15,595 nucleotides of DNA from Caulobacteraceae bacterium (lineage in GTDB: Bacteria > Pseudomonadota > Alphaproteobacteria > Caulobacterales > Caulobacteraceae), in assembly GCA_013815405.1 (NCBI GenBank), contig JACDGF010000010.1, positions 1-15,595 on the forward strand, given 5' to 3'. Shown piece by piece: positions 7,313 through 15,428 of the stretch; within the stretch, counting starts at the first letter, position 1; the number at the start of each line of letters is the position of its first letter. Below the pieces are notes generated by a model. It saw nothing but the letters and a program-made list of their open reading frames with translations. It ran no database searches and was not told the origin of the DNA. The position numbers were made by a program, and so were the translations under genes.

Positions 7313-7354
7313 CCCGGGGCTCCTCGTCCGTGAATTTCTGAAACGAAAGACCGC

Positions 7355-7726
7355 ATGCCGACCGTCAACCAGCTGATCCGCAAGCCCCGCGTCAACAAGG
7401 TGGTCCGGAACAAGGTTCCAGCACTCAAAGGCTCGCCGCAACGCCGCGGGGTGTGCACGCGCGTCTATACGGTGACGCCCAAGAAGCCCAATTCGGCGCT
7501 GCGCAAGGTCGCCAAGGTGCGCCTGACCTCGGGCATCGAGGCGGTGTGCTACATCCCCGGCGAGGGGCACAATCTGCAGGAGCATTCGGTGGTTCTGATC
7601 CGCGGCGGCCGGGTGAAGGATCTTCCCGGAGTCCGATATCACATCCTGCGCGGCGTGCTGGACACTCAGGGGGTCAAGGACCGCAGGCAGCGCCGCTCTC
7701 TCTACGGCGCCAAGCGGCCTAAGTGA
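7355..7726 (+). CDS. rpsL: 30S ribosomal protein S12
   Basis: This 123-residue protein is collinear with S12. The decoding-centre loops are intact: [11 protein letters not shown] (41-51) and [12 protein letters not shown] (near 85-96), which includes the aspartate that is methylthiolated in many bacteria. Both lysines associated with streptomycin sensitivity are present, so the sequence predicts a sensitive-type S12. S12 sits at the 30S A-site and checks codon-anticodon fit. The ATG at 7355 follows a weak purine run (GAAACGAAAGA). It is the first gene of the str cluster, with rpsG 62 bases downstream. Confidence 0.98.
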   Translation: MPTVNQLIRKPRVNKVVRNKVPALKGSPQRRGVCTRVYTVTPKKPNSALRKVAKVRLTSGIEAVCYIPGEGHNLQEHSVVLIRGGRVKDLPGVRYHILRGVLDTQGVKDRRQRRSLYGAKRPK

Positions 7727-7745
7727 CATGAGCAACGCGAATGGC

Positions 7746-7765
7746 ATCCCGGCGAAGGCCGGGAT
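7746..7765 (+). repeat. Palindromic intergenic repeat between rpsL and rpsG
   Basis: ATCCCGGC (7746-7753), loop GAAG and GCCGGGAT (7758-7765) form a perfect 8-bp stem, followed by CCAG. This core (cccggcgaaggccggga) is of a kind I know as a short interspersed palindrome in many alphaproteobacterial genomes. It lies in the operon spacer where, in Escherichia coli, S7 binds the str mRNA. It may be a neutral insertion, an mRNA-stability element or a local control element. Confidence 0.6.
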
Positions 7766-7773
7766 CCAGAAAC

Positions 7774-7779
7774 AGGAAG
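7774..7779 (+). promoter_or_regulatory. Ribosome-binding site that fixes the rpsG start
   Basis: AGGAAG stands nine bases before the ATG at 7789. The upstream in-frame ATG at 7741 lies at the edge of the palindromic repeat and would add 16 residues not found in S7. The ATG at 7789 gives the usual S7 N-terminus. Confidence 0.75.
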
Positions 7780-7788
7780 TCTGAATCC

Positions 7789-8262
7789 ATGTCCCGCCGC
7801 CGCCGCGCCGAGAAGCGCGATGTCCTTCCCGATCCCAAGTTCGGCGATCTGGTGATCACCAAATTCATGAACTACGTCATGTACGAGGGAAAAAAGGCCG
7901 TCGCCGAGAACATCATCTACGGCGCCTTCGACATTCTTGAATCGAAACGCCGCGATCAGGGGCCGCTGGAAACCTTCCACTCGGCGCTGGAGAACGTCTC
8001 CCCCTCCGTGGAGGTCAAGTCGCGGCGGGTCGGCGGCGCCACCTATCAGGTGCCGATGGAGGTGCGCCCCGATCGTCGCCGGGCCCTGGCCATCCGCTGG
8101 CTGGTCACCGCCGCGCGCAAGCGCGGCGAGAACACCATGACCGAAAAGCTGGCTGGAGAGCTTCTCGACGCCTCCAACAACCGCGGATCGGCGGTCAAGA
8201 AGCGCGAGGACACGCACAAGATGGCCGAAGCCAACCGCGCCTTCTCGCATTACCGCTGGTAG
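7789..8262 (+). CDS. rpsG: 30S ribosomal protein S7
   Basis: This 157-residue protein has the standard S7 start ([10 protein letters not shown]) and the conserved segments [33 protein letters not shown] and [14 protein letters not shown]. The C-terminal part [17 protein letters not shown] is usual for the family. S7 is a primary binder of the 3' major domain of 16S rRNA and nucleates assembly of the 30S head. In Escherichia coli it also represses its own operon by binding the rpsL-rpsG spacer; whether that holds here is unclear, because this spacer carries a palindromic repeat instead. fusA follows after 123 bases. Confidence 0.98.
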   Translation: MSRRRRAEKRDVLPDPKFGDLVITKFMNYVMYEGKKAVAENIIYGAFDILESKRRDQGPLETFHSALENVSPSVEVKSRRVGGATYQVPMEVRPDRRRALAIRWLVTAARKRGENTMTEKLAGELLDASNNRGSAVKKREDTHKMAEANRAFSHYRW

Positions 8263-8307
8263 GCCCCCACATAGGCGACAGACCCCTTTAGAGGCCCACC
8301 TTCTCGA

Positions 8308-8367
8308 CGCGGGCGGTTCGCGCTAAACCGCCCGCGCCCGCCGCCGAGCCGGCGGCGCCGCCCCTTT
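8308..8367 (+). promoter_or_regulatory. Two tandem hairpins in the rpsG-fusA spacer, terminator-like
   Basis: The first stem is CGCGGGCGGTT (8308-8318) with AACCGCCCGCG (8326-8336), 11 perfect pairs around a 7-base loop. The second is GCCGCCG (8340-8346) with CGGCGGC (8350-8356) around AGC, followed seven bases later by TTTT (8364-8367). The second may act as a partial terminator or attenuator that sets the ratio of S12/S7 to EF-G, or the stems may protect the processed 3' end of rpsG mRNA. The stems are plain in the sequence; the function is inferred. Confidence 0.5.
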
Positions 8368-8385
8368 TGCTTCAAGAACCGTTTC

Positions 8386-10464
8386 ATGCCCCGCACTACC
8401 GACATCAAAGACTATCGCAACTTCGGCATCATGGCCCACATCGACGCGGGCAAGACGACGACGACCGAGCGGATCCTCTACTACACCGGAAAGAGCCACA
8501 AGATCGGCGAGGTCCATGACGGCGCGGCCACCATGGACTGGATGGAGCAGGAGCAGGAGCGGGGGATCACCATCACCTCCGCGGCCACCACCGCGATGTG
8601 GAACGCCAAGCGCCTAAACATCATCGACACCCCCGGCCACGTGGATTTCACGATCGAGGTCGAACGCTCCTTGCGTGTGCTCGACGGTTGCGTCGCCGTG
8701 CTCGATGGCAACCAAGGCGTCGAGCCCCAGACCGAGACCGTCTGGCGCCAGGCCGACCGCTACGATGTCCCGCGCATCGTGTTCGTCAACAAGATGGACA
8801 AGATCGGGGCCGATTTCGAAAAATGCGTGGAATCGATCCGCGACCGGCTGGGCGTCAAGGCGGTGCCGATCCAACTGCCGATCGGTTCGGAATCCTCGTT
8901 CAAGGGGATCATCGACCTCGTCCGGATGAAGGCGGTGGCCTGGGAGAGCGAGGGCCTGGGCGCCAACTACCACGACGAGGACATTCCCGCCGACCTTCGG
9001 GCCGGGGCCGACGCGGCGCGGCATTTCATGGTCGAAAATTCGGTCGAGCTCGACGACGAGGCGATGGAATCCTATCTGAACGGCGAGGAACCGTCGGCCG
9101 AGGTGCTCAACAAGTGCCTGCGCAAGGCGGTGCTGAACGGCGCCTTCTATCCGGTGCTGTGCGGCTCGGCGTTCAAGAACAAGGGCGTGCAGCCGCTCCT
9201 GGACGCGGTGGTGGAATATCTGCCCTCGCCGGTGGACATCCCGCCGACTCCGGGCCTGGACTACAAGACCGAACAGCCGGTGGTGCGCCGGGCGTCGGAC
9301 GACGAGCCCTTGGCGGTGCTGGCGTTCAAGATCATGGACGACCCCTTCGTGGGCTCGCTGACCTTCTGCCGCATCTATTCGGGCAAGCTGGAAAGCGGCA
9401 TGGCCCTGCTCAATTCCTCGCGGGACAAGCGCGAGCGGGTGGGCCGGATGCTGCTGATGCACTCCAACAACCGCGAGGACATCAAGGAAGCCTTCGCCGG
9501 CGACATCGTCGCCCTGGCCGGCCTAAAGGACACCCGCACCGGCGACACCCTCTGCGATCCGGTGAAATCCCCGATACTGCTGGACAAGATGGACTTCCCC
9601 GATCCGGTGATCGAGATCGCCATCGAGCCGAAATCCAAGGCCGACCAGGAGAAGCTGGGCGTCGCCCTGCAGAAACTAGCCGCCGAGGATCCCACCTTCC
9701 GCGTCTCCACCGACCAGGAAAGCGGCCAGACCATCCTCAAGGGCATGGGCGAACTGCACCTGGACATCAAGGTCGACATATTGCGGCGGACCTACAAGGT
9801 CGACGCCAACATCGGCCAGCCTCAGGTCGCCTACCGCGAAACCCTGGGTCGTCGATGCGACATCGACTACACCCACAAGAAGCAGACCGGCGGCTCGGGC
9901 CAGTTCGCGCGCATCAAGCTCACCTTCGAGCCCAATGAGATGGGCGCCGGCTATCAGTTCGAATCCAAGGTTGTCGGCGGCGACGTGCCGCGCGAGTTCG
10001 TCCCCGGCGTCGAGAAGGGTTTGGCCTCGGCCAAGGAGAACGGCCTTTTGGCCGGCTTCCCGGTGATCGACTTCAAGGCGACCCTGACCGGCGGCGACTA
10101 CCATGACGTGGATTCCAGCGTCCTGGCGTTCGAGATCGCGGCGCGGGCGGCCTTTCGCGAACTTCGCCAAAAAGGGGCGCCCAAGCTTCTGGAGCCGATC
10201 ATGAAGGTGGAAGTGACGACGCCAGAGGACTATGTCGGCGATGTCATCGGCGACCTCAATTCACGCCGCGGCATGATCCAAGGCACCGACCAGCGCGGCA
10301 ACGCCCAGGTGATCATCGCCATGGTCCCGCTGGCGAACATGTTCGGCTATGTGAACACCCTGCGCTCGATGAGCCAGGGGCGAGCCAACTTCCACATGGA
10401 CTACGACCACTACGAGGCCGTGCCTCAGGCCGTCGCCGACGAAGTCGTCAAAAAGTATGCTTGA
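8386..10464 (+). CDS. fusA: Translation elongation factor G
   Basis: This 692-residue GTPase moves tRNAs and mRNA after peptide-bond formation and, with RRF, recycles ribosomes. The G motifs are intact: P-loop AHIDAGKT (17-24), effector RGITI (59-63), DTPGHVD (81-87) and NKMD (135-138), with [10 protein letters not shown] near 264-273. Domain IV contains the fusA-type segment [15 protein letters not shown], and the C-terminus includes [18 protein letters not shown] and [16 protein letters not shown], both typical of canonical EF-G1. Length is normal. The ATG at 8386 has no good Shine-Dalgarno (the preceding bases are pyrimidine-rich), which is odd for so highly expressed a gene; the upstream hairpins may matter for its translation. 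tuf starts 56 bases after the stop. Confidence 0.98.
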   Translation: MPRTTDIKDYRNFGIMAHIDAGKTTTTERILYYTGKSHKIGEVHDGAATMDWMEQEQERGITITSAATTAMWNAKRLNIIDTPGHVDFTIEVERSLRVLDGCVAVLDGNQGVEPQTETVWRQADRYDVPRIVFVNKMDKIGADFEKCVESIRDRLGVKAVPIQLPIGSESSFKGIIDLVRMKAVAWESEGLGANYHDEDIPADLRAGADAARHFMVENSVELDDEAMESYLNGEEPSAEVLNKCLRKAVLNGAFYPVLCGSAFKNKGVQPLLDAVVEYLPSPVDIPPTPGLDYKTEQPVVRRASDDEPLAVLAFKIMDDPFVGSLTFCRIYSGKLESGMALLNSSRDKRERVGRMLLMHSNNREDIKEAFAGDIVALAGLKDTRTGDTLCDPVKSPILLDKMDFPDPVIEIAIEPKSKADQEKLGVALQKLAAEDPTFRVSTDQESGQTILKGMGELHLDIKVDILRRTYKVDANIGQPQVAYRETLGRRCDIDYTHKKQTGGSGQFARIKLTFEPNEMGAGYQFESKVVGGDVPREFVPGVEKGLASAKENGLLAGFPVIDFKATLTGGDYHDVDSSVLAFEIAARAAFRELRQKGAPKLLEPIMKVEVTTPEDYVGDVIGDLNSRRGMIQGTDQRGNAQVIIAMVPLANMFGYVNTLRSMSQGRANFHMDYDHYEAVPQAVADEVVKKYA

Positions 10465-10492
10465 GATACACCCCGTTAACCCGTCTAGAAAA

Positions 10493-10506
10493 AGCCCGTC
10501 CGGGCT
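10493..10506 (+). promoter_or_regulatory. Small hairpin before tuf
   Basis: AGCCC (10493-10497), loop GTCC and GGGCT (10502-10506) form a five-pair stem directly before GGAG (10507-10510), which can serve as the tuf ribosome-binding site ten bases from the ATG. The stem could influence access to that site. It is a modest structure and may be incidental. Confidence 0.3.
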
Positions 10507-10520
10507 GGAGCTTTAAAGAA

Positions 10521-11711
<1,191 letters not shown>

Positions 11712-11720
11712 GGGCGCCGG

Positions 11721-11748
11721 CTTGTTGAGCGGGGTCGCGGCTGATAGA
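11721..11748 (+). promoter_or_regulatory. Candidate promoter for tRNA-Trp/secE
   Basis: CTTGTT (11721-11726) and GATAGA (11743-11748) are 16 bases apart and resemble the alphaproteobacterial CTTGAC-type -35 and a -10 box. Transcription would begin near 11755, leaving about 45 bases of leader before the mature tRNA. The motif match is moderate. A promoter here would let the secE-nusG-rplK group run apart from the str cluster. Confidence 0.35.
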
Positions 11749-11799
11749 GGACGCGCCCCCGCGGCGGCGAGCCAACGCCCCCGCGGACCCGTCGTTCGA

Positions 11800-11875
11800 A
11801 GGAGTGTAGCTCAGCTGGTAGAGCATCGGTCTCCAAAACCGAGGGTCGTGGGTTCGAGTCCCCCCACTCCTGCCA
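11800..11875 (+). tRNA. tRNA-Trp (anticodon CCA)
   Basis: This is a 76-nt cloverleaf. The acceptor arms are AGGAGTG (11800-11806) and CACTCCT (11865-11871), with discriminator G and encoded CCA (11873-11875). The anticodon stem-loop TCGGT-CTCCAAA-ACCGA places CCA at 11833-11835. The G73 discriminator is the expected identity element for TrpRS. A tRNA-Trp gene directly before secE is usual in alphaproteobacteria; it is probably cut from a transcript that continues into secE, 80 bases downstream. Confidence 0.97.
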
Positions 11876-11955
11876 CGATATCCGTCAGGCAATTCGTCCA
11901 CCGGCGCGGCCGATCGCGACGGGGGTCTTAAAAGAAGAGAGTTGGAAGGCCGGCC

Positions 11956-12258
11956 ATGGCCAAGGATCAAGGCATCGTCCAGACCGCGTTGCGCCGCCGC
12001 ACCCCGCTGGCGGTGTCGCCTTCGGGCGCCGGCGGGCCGCCCGCGGCGGCGGCCAAGAAGCGCGTCGGCCCGATTCAGTTCCTCCGCGAGGTCAGGGCCG
12101 AGGCGCGCAAGGTCACCTGGACCAGTTGGAAGGAAACCTGGATCACCTCGATCATGGTCGGGATCATGGTCATCATGACCGCCCTGTTCTTCTTCGGGGT
12201 GGACTGGATCCTGGGCCTGGGGATCAGCGGCGTCCTTAGGCTGGCGAGCGCGGAATAG
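11956..12258 (+). CDS. secE: Preprotein translocase subunit SecE
   Basis: This 100-residue protein is of the short, single-span type. Residues 1-35 are a proline/alanine-rich extension without known role. The conserved amphipathic part is FLREVRAEARKVTWTSWKET (about 42-61), followed by one membrane helix at about 63-86. SecE clamps SecY in the inner-membrane Sec channel and is essential. The ATG at 11956 is preceded by GGAAGG (11944-11949). nusG follows after 14 bases, the near-universal partner order. Confidence 0.95.
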   Translation: MAKDQGIVQTALRRRTPLAVSPSGAGGPPAAAAKKRVGPIQFLREVRAEARKVTWTSWKETWITSIMVGIMVIMTALFFFGVDWILGLGISGVLRLASAE

Positions 12259-12272
12259 GCGCGAAACCCACA

Positions 12273-12836
12273 ATGACCGACGCATCGGCCTCCGCCGCCA
12301 ACCCCCGCCACAAGTGGTACATCGTCCACGCCTATTCCAATTTTGAGAAGAAGGTGGCCGAAAGCATCCGTGAACAGGCCCATTCCCAGGGCCTGGACGA
12401 AAGCTTTTCCGAGATCCTGGTGCCCACCGAGGACGTCATCGAGATCCGCCGCGGGCGCAAGATCAACGCCGAGCGCAAGTTCTTCCCCGGATACGTCCTG
12501 GTGAAGATGGACCTCTCGGACGAGGCCTACCACCTGGTCAAGAACACCCCCAAGGTCACCGGCTTCCTGGGGTCCGGCTCCAAGCCCATGCCGGTTTCGG
12601 AGAAGGACGTGGCCCGGATCATCGGGGCCATCGAGGAGGGGGTCGAGCGGCCCAAGCCGACCATCACCTTCGAAATCGGCGAGGCGGTAAGGGTCATCGA
12701 CGGGCCCTTCGCCAGCTTCAACGCCTCGGTGGAGCAGGTCGACGAGGATCGCGCCCGGCTGCGTGTCACAGTGTCGATTTTCGGCCGCGCCACGCCGGTG
12801 GAACTGGAATATTCGCAGGTGGAAAAGACCAGCTGA
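12273..12836 (+). CDS. nusG: Transcription termination/antitermination protein NusG
   Basis: This 187-residue protein has the NGN domain (about 8-120), starting [20 protein letters not shown] and including [20 protein letters not shown] and the PKVTGFLG turn, then the KOW domain (about 130-185) beginning [20 protein letters not shown]. NusG rides on RNA polymerase, links it to the leading ribosome through S10, and aids Rho. Length is typical. The ATG at 12273 has only a weak purine stretch upstream, so translation may depend on coupling to secE. It is followed by a hairpin and then rplK. Confidence 0.97.
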   Translation: MTDASASAANPRHKWYIVHAYSNFEKKVAESIREQAHSQGLDESFSEILVPTEDVIEIRRGRKINAERKFFPGYVLVKMDLSDEAYHLVKNTPKVTGFLGSGSKPMPVSEKDVARIIGAIEEGVERPKPTITFEIGEAVRVIDGPFASFNASVEQVDEDRARLRVTVSIFGRATPVELEYSQVEKTS

Positions 12837-12844
12837 CGACAATC

Positions 12845-12865
12845 GCCCGCCCGGTCTGGGCGGGT
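12845..12865 (+). promoter_or_regulatory. Hairpin between nusG and rplK
   Basis: CCCGCCC (12846-12852), loop GGTCT and GGGCGGG (12858-12864) form a 7-bp stem that a G-U pair at 12845/12865 can extend. No T run follows. It lies in the L11-L1 leader, where L1 binds to repress rplK-rplA in Escherichia coli. It may be a processing site or part of that control; I do not see a clear copy of the 23S L1-binding site. Confidence 0.4.
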
Positions 12866-12939
12866 CAAATCCGTGGGAGGGCGCCACCCCGCACCACGGC
12901 TTCAGAGAGCCGGCCGCACAGGCGGCGAGAGAGGAGATC

Positions 12940-13371
12940 ATGGCCAAGAAGATCCTGGGCTACATCAAGCTGCAGGTCCCCGCCGGGGCCGCCACGCCGT
13001 CGCCGCCCATTGGGCCGGCGCTCGGCCAACGCGGCGTCAATATCATGGGGTTCTGCAAGGAGTTCAACGCCCGCACCGAAAGCACGGCCAAGGGCACGCC
13101 CCTGCCGACGGTGATCACCGTCTATCAGGACAAGAGCTTCACCTTCGTCACCAAGACTCCGCCGGCCACCCACTTCCTCAAGGAGGCGGTGGGCCTCAAG
13201 TCGGGCTCGGGCAAGACCGGCCGCGAGACGGTCGGCAGCGTCACCCGCGCGCAACTTCGCGAGATCGCCGAGAAGAAGATGAAGGATCTCAACGCCAACG
13301 ATGTCGAGGCGGCCGCTCGTATCATCGAAGGCTCCGCCCGCGCCATGGGCCTGCGCGTCGTGGAGGCCTGA
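12940..13371 (+). CDS. rplK: 50S ribosomal protein L11
   Basis: This 143-residue protein has both L11 domains. The N-terminal domain carries the proline-rich loop [19 protein letters not shown] (about 22-40), which faces factor-binding and thiopeptide sites. The C-terminal rRNA-binding domain follows (about 73-143), with [20 protein letters not shown] and a normal end. L11 forms the GTPase-associated centre with 23S rRNA and is required for RelA activation. The ATG at 12940 has a strong GAGGAG (12931-12936). A frame extending upstream to 12763 overlaps nusG and is not used. rplA starts eight bases after the stop. Confidence 0.98.
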   Translation: MAKKILGYIKLQVPAGAATPSPPIGPALGQRGVNIMGFCKEFNARTESTAKGTPLPTVITVYQDKSFTFVTKTPPATHFLKEAVGLKSGSGKTGRETVGSVTRAQLREIAEKKMKDLNANDVEAAARIIEGSARAMGLRVVEA

Positions 13372-13378
13372 GGGGACC

Positions 13379-14068
13379 ATGCCCATACAGACCAAGAAGA
13401 TTCAGGCCCGCACGGGCGACCGGGGCGTGGTTCACGTCCTGGCCGAGGCGGTGAAGCTGGTCAAGGCCAACGCCACGGCCAAGTTCGACGAGAGCGTCGA
13501 GATCGCCGTCAATCTCGGCGTCGATCCGCGCCACGCCGATCAGCAGGTGCGGGGCGTCGTTTCCCTGCCCTCCGGCACCGGCCGCGACGTGCGCGTCGCG
13601 GTCATCGCCAAGGACGCCAAGGCGGAAGAGGCGAGGGCGGCGGGGGCCGAGGTGGTCGGGGCCGAGGATCTCGTCGAGCGCATCCAGGGCGGGTTCATGG
13701 AGTTCGACCGGGTCATCGCCACGCCCGACATGATGGCCCTGGTGGGCCGCCTGGGGAAGATCCTGGGCCCCCGCGGCCTGATGCCCAACCCCCGGGTCGG
13801 CACCGTCACCCCCAACGTCGGCCAGGCGGTCAAGGACGCCAAGGGCGGTTCGATCGAGTTCAGGGCCGAAAAGGAAGGCATCGTCCACGCCGGCGTCGGC
13901 AAGGCGAGCTTCACCGACAAGGCGCTCACCGCTAACATCAAGGCCCTGGTGGACGCCCTCACGCGCGCCAAGCCCTCCGGCGCCAAGGGAACCTACATAC
14001 GCCGCATCAGCCTCTCTTCCACCATGGGCCCGGGGTTCAAGGTAGATGCGGGGAGCATCGGAGCTTAG
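13379..14068 (+). CDS. rplA: 50S ribosomal protein L1
   Basis: This 229-residue protein forms the mobile L1 stalk. Family segments are [20 protein letters not shown] (about 37-56), [20 protein letters not shown] (about 122-143) and a C-terminus containing [17 protein letters not shown]. The first 20 residues ([13 protein letters not shown]...) are shorter and less typical than the usual L1 N-terminus; the rest is standard. The ATG at 13379 lies three bases after GAGGGG, which overlaps the rplK stop, so the two genes are tightly coupled. L1 is expected to repress rplK-rplA translation, though I could not locate the mRNA site. rplJ begins 246 bases downstream. Confidence 0.97.
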   Translation: MPIQTKKIQARTGDRGVVHVLAEAVKLVKANATAKFDESVEIAVNLGVDPRHADQQVRGVVSLPSGTGRDVRVAVIAKDAKAEEARAAGAEVVGAEDLVERIQGGFMEFDRVIATPDMMALVGRLGKILGPRGLMPNPRVGTVTPNVGQAVKDAKGGSIEFRAEKEGIVHAGVGKASFTDKALTANIKALVDALTRAKPSGAKGTYIRRISLSSTMGPGFKVDAGSIGA

Positions 14069-14074
14069 GTTTTG

Positions 14075-14090
14075 TCGGGTTGAAACCCGA
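14075..14090 (+). promoter_or_regulatory. Hairpin just after rplA
   Basis: TCGGGT (14075-14080), loop TGAA and ACCCGA (14085-14090) form a 6-bp stem six bases after the rplA stop. It is not followed by T residues. It probably marks the 3' end of the rplK-rplA message or stabilises it. Confidence 0.35.
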
Positions 14091-14142
14091 GTGAGCTTAC
14101 TGTAAAGGCCCGCCTCCGGCACGGTTTGTTTCCGCGTCGATC

Positions 14143-14199
14143 CTGTCCAAGAACCGCGGGCCCGCTGGGCTTAATCTTTCAACCGCGGGGAGATGGGGG
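14143..14199 (+). promoter_or_regulatory. L10 leader (ribosomal protein L10/L12 mRNA-binding element)
   Basis: The pattern of the L10 leader is visible: CCAAGAA, then CCGCGG (14154-14159), an inner hairpin GCCC-GCT-GGGC (14160-14170), the conserved TTAAT (14171-14175), the closing strand CCGCGG (14183-14188) and GGAGATGG. This has the same order of parts as the Escherichia coli rplJ leader (AAGAC, GC stem, inner hairpin, TTAAT, GC stem, AGACGG). Family knowledge: L10 with L12 binds this kink-turn-like fold and represses rplJL translation. Location 115 bases before rplJ also fits. The outer helix boundaries are uncertain. Confidence 0.7.
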
Positions 14200-14268
14200 G
14201 CGGAGAGCATGGCGCGGGTCCGCTATCGACCGCGCGGTTCGACGCATCCTTTGGACAGCCCTGACCAT

Positions 14269-14290
14269 CGCGCGGTTGTTGCGCCGCGCG
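14269..14290 (+). promoter_or_regulatory. Strong hairpin next to the rplJ ribosome-binding site
   Basis: CGCGCGG (14269-14275) pairs perfectly with CCGCGCG (14284-14290) around TTGTTGCG. An identical CGCGCGG at 14231-14237 could pair with the same 3' strand, so two exclusive folds are possible. The stem ends 14 bases before GGAGA (14305-14309), the rplJ ribosome-binding site. A role in rplJ control is inferred. Confidence 0.45.
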
Positions 14291-14314
14291 CCATTTCGAG
14301 TTGCGGAGACCGCC

Positions 14315-14827
14315 ATGGATCGCGCCCATAAGACCGAATCGATCGAGACGCTTAGAGGCGTCTTCGCCGACGCCGGCGCGGTGGTGGTCACCCACTATCT
14401 GGGCCTTACCGTCGCGGAGATCACCGATCTGCGCGGTCGCCTGCGCAAGGAGGGGGCGGCGCTCAAGGTGGTCAAGAACCGGCTCGCCCAGAAGGCGCTA
14501 AACGGCGCCGGCGCCGGAGCGCATGACCTGTTCAAGGGGCCGGTCGCGATCGCCTACGCGCCCGACGCCGTTTCGGCGGCCAAGGTGGCCACGGCTTACG
14601 CGAAGGACAATGACAAGTTCACCATCGTCGGCGGCCTGATGGGCGATCAGGTGCTCGACCCCAAGGGCGTCGACGTCCTGGCCAGGCTGCCGTCGCTCGA
14701 TCAGCTTCGCGGCAAGATCGTCGGGTTGCTTCAGGCCCCCGCCACCAGGATCGCCGGCGTCCTCCAGGCCCCCGGCGCCCAACTCGCCCGCGTCATCAAC
14801 GCCTATGCCGTCAAGGACGCCGCTTAA
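14315..14827 (+). CDS. rplJ: 50S ribosomal protein L10
   Basis: This 170-residue protein anchors the L7/L12 stalk. The N-terminal rRNA-binding domain includes VVTHYLGLTVAEITDLRGRL (about 27-46) and LKVVKNRLAQKAL (about 52-64), and the C-terminal helix that carries L12 dimers is GKIVGLLQAPATRIAGVLQA followed by ARVINAYA. Length fits the family. The ATG at 14315 is supported by GGAGA five bases upstream; a frame starting at 14126 would translate the leader element and is rejected. rplL follows after 51 bases, and L10 with L12 probably represses both genes through the leader. Confidence 0.98.
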   Translation: MDRAHKTESIETLRGVFADAGAVVVTHYLGLTVAEITDLRGRLRKEGAALKVVKNRLAQKALNGAGAGAHDLFKGPVAIAYAPDAVSAAKVATAYAKDNDKFTIVGGLMGDQVLDPKGVDVLARLPSLDQLRGKIVGLLQAPATRIAGVLQAPGAQLARVINAYAVKDAA

Positions 14828-14878
14828 GAAGCGGCCCCTCACTCCAACCCATCGTCGAAGGACCTTTAGAAGAACGCC

Positions 14879-15262
14879 ATGTCGAAACTCGAAAAACTGG
14901 TCGATGACCTCTCCGCCCTGAGCGTGCTCGAAGCGAGCGAACTCTCCAAGCTGCTGGAAGACAAGTGGGGCGTTTCCGCCGCCGCTCCCGTCGCCATGGC
15001 CGCCGCCGGCCCGGCCGCCGCGGCGCCGGCCGAAGCGGTCGAGGAGCAGACCGAGTTCACCGTCGTCCTCACCGGCGCCGGCGAGAAGAAGATCAACGTG
15101 ATCAAGGAGGTTCGCTCGATCCGTCCGGACCTGGGCCTCAAGGAAGCCAAGGACCTCGTCGAGGGCGCTCCTCAGAACGTCAAGGAAAACGTCTCCAAGC
15201 AGGAGGCCGAGGACGTCAAGACCAAGCTGGAAGCCGCCGGCGCCAGCGTGACGGTGAAGTAG
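14879..15262 (+). CDS. rplL: 50S ribosomal protein L7/L12
   Basis: This 127-residue acidic stalk protein has three parts: the N-terminal dimer/L10-binding helices (about 1-35, [20 protein letters not shown]), an alanine-rich hinge (about 36-55), and the factor-binding C-terminal domain (about 58-127) with [33 protein letters not shown] and [14 protein letters not shown]. It is present in several copies per ribosome and recruits EF-G, EF-Tu and IF2. The ATG at 14879 follows the purine run AGAAGAA. It is the last gene of the window; rpoB is expected next but does not start within the remaining 333 bases. Confidence 0.98.
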   Translation: MSKLEKLVDDLSALSVLEASELSKLLEDKWGVSAAAPVAMAAAGPAAAAPAEAVEEQTEFTVVLTGAGEKKINVIKEVRSIRPDLGLKEAKDLVEGAPQNVKENVSKQEAEDVKTKLEAAGASVTVK

Positions 15263-15271
15263 GCCGCGTTT

Positions 15272-15394
15272 TTCCCTCCCTCCACTTCATGGGGAGGGAA
15301 CAGGCGGCGAAGCCGCCGGGGTGGGGAAGTGCGGTGAAATCCGCGATGGGGGTGATGATCGGGGCTTCCCCACTTTAGATCGCTTCCCGATCAT
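15272..15394 (+). repeat. Compound inverted-repeat element after rplL
   Basis: Four stems can be drawn. TTCCCTCC (15272-15279) pairs with GGAGGGAA (15293-15300). GGCGGC (15303-15308) pairs with GCCGCC (15312-15317). GTGGGGAAG (15321-15329) pairs with CTTCCCCAC (15365-15373). ATGATCGGG (15355-15363) pairs with CCCGATCAT (15386-15394). The last two interlock and cannot both form in a simple fold. The composition resembles interspersed intergenic repeats that I associate with Caulobacteraceae and related groups. The position matches the rplL-rpoB attenuator region of Escherichia coli, so it may affect how much transcription reaches rpoB. Confidence 0.6.
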
Positions 15395-15406
15395 TCCTCC
15401 CCCTGA

Positions 15407-15428
15407 GGGCAGGGGCGCCCCGATTTTT
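15407..15428 (+). terminator. Possible intrinsic terminator or attenuator after rplL
   Basis: GGGC (15407-15410) can pair with GCCC (15417-15420) around AGGGGC, and TTTTT stands at 15424-15428 after CGA. The overlapping GGGG/CCCC palindrome at 15412-15421 gives an alternative stem. The stem is short and three bases separate it from the T run, so partial termination is more likely than complete. Confidence 0.35.

Noticed and set aside
7741..7788. Upstream ATG for rpsG
   Set aside because: It would add 16 residues encoded by the palindromic repeat; AGGAAG and S7 conservation favour 7789.
10461..10520. TTG start giving EF-Tu a 20-residue extension
   Set aside because: It overlaps the fusA stop and the extension is absent from EF-Tu; the ATG at 10521 gives the normal N-terminus.
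12763..12939. Upstream extension of rplK
   Set aside because: It overlaps the end of nusG; the ATG at 12940 has a strong ribosome-binding site and a standard L11 start.
14126..14314. Upstream extension of rplJ
   Set aside because: It would translate the L10 leader; the ATG at 14315 has a ribosome-binding site and gives normal length.
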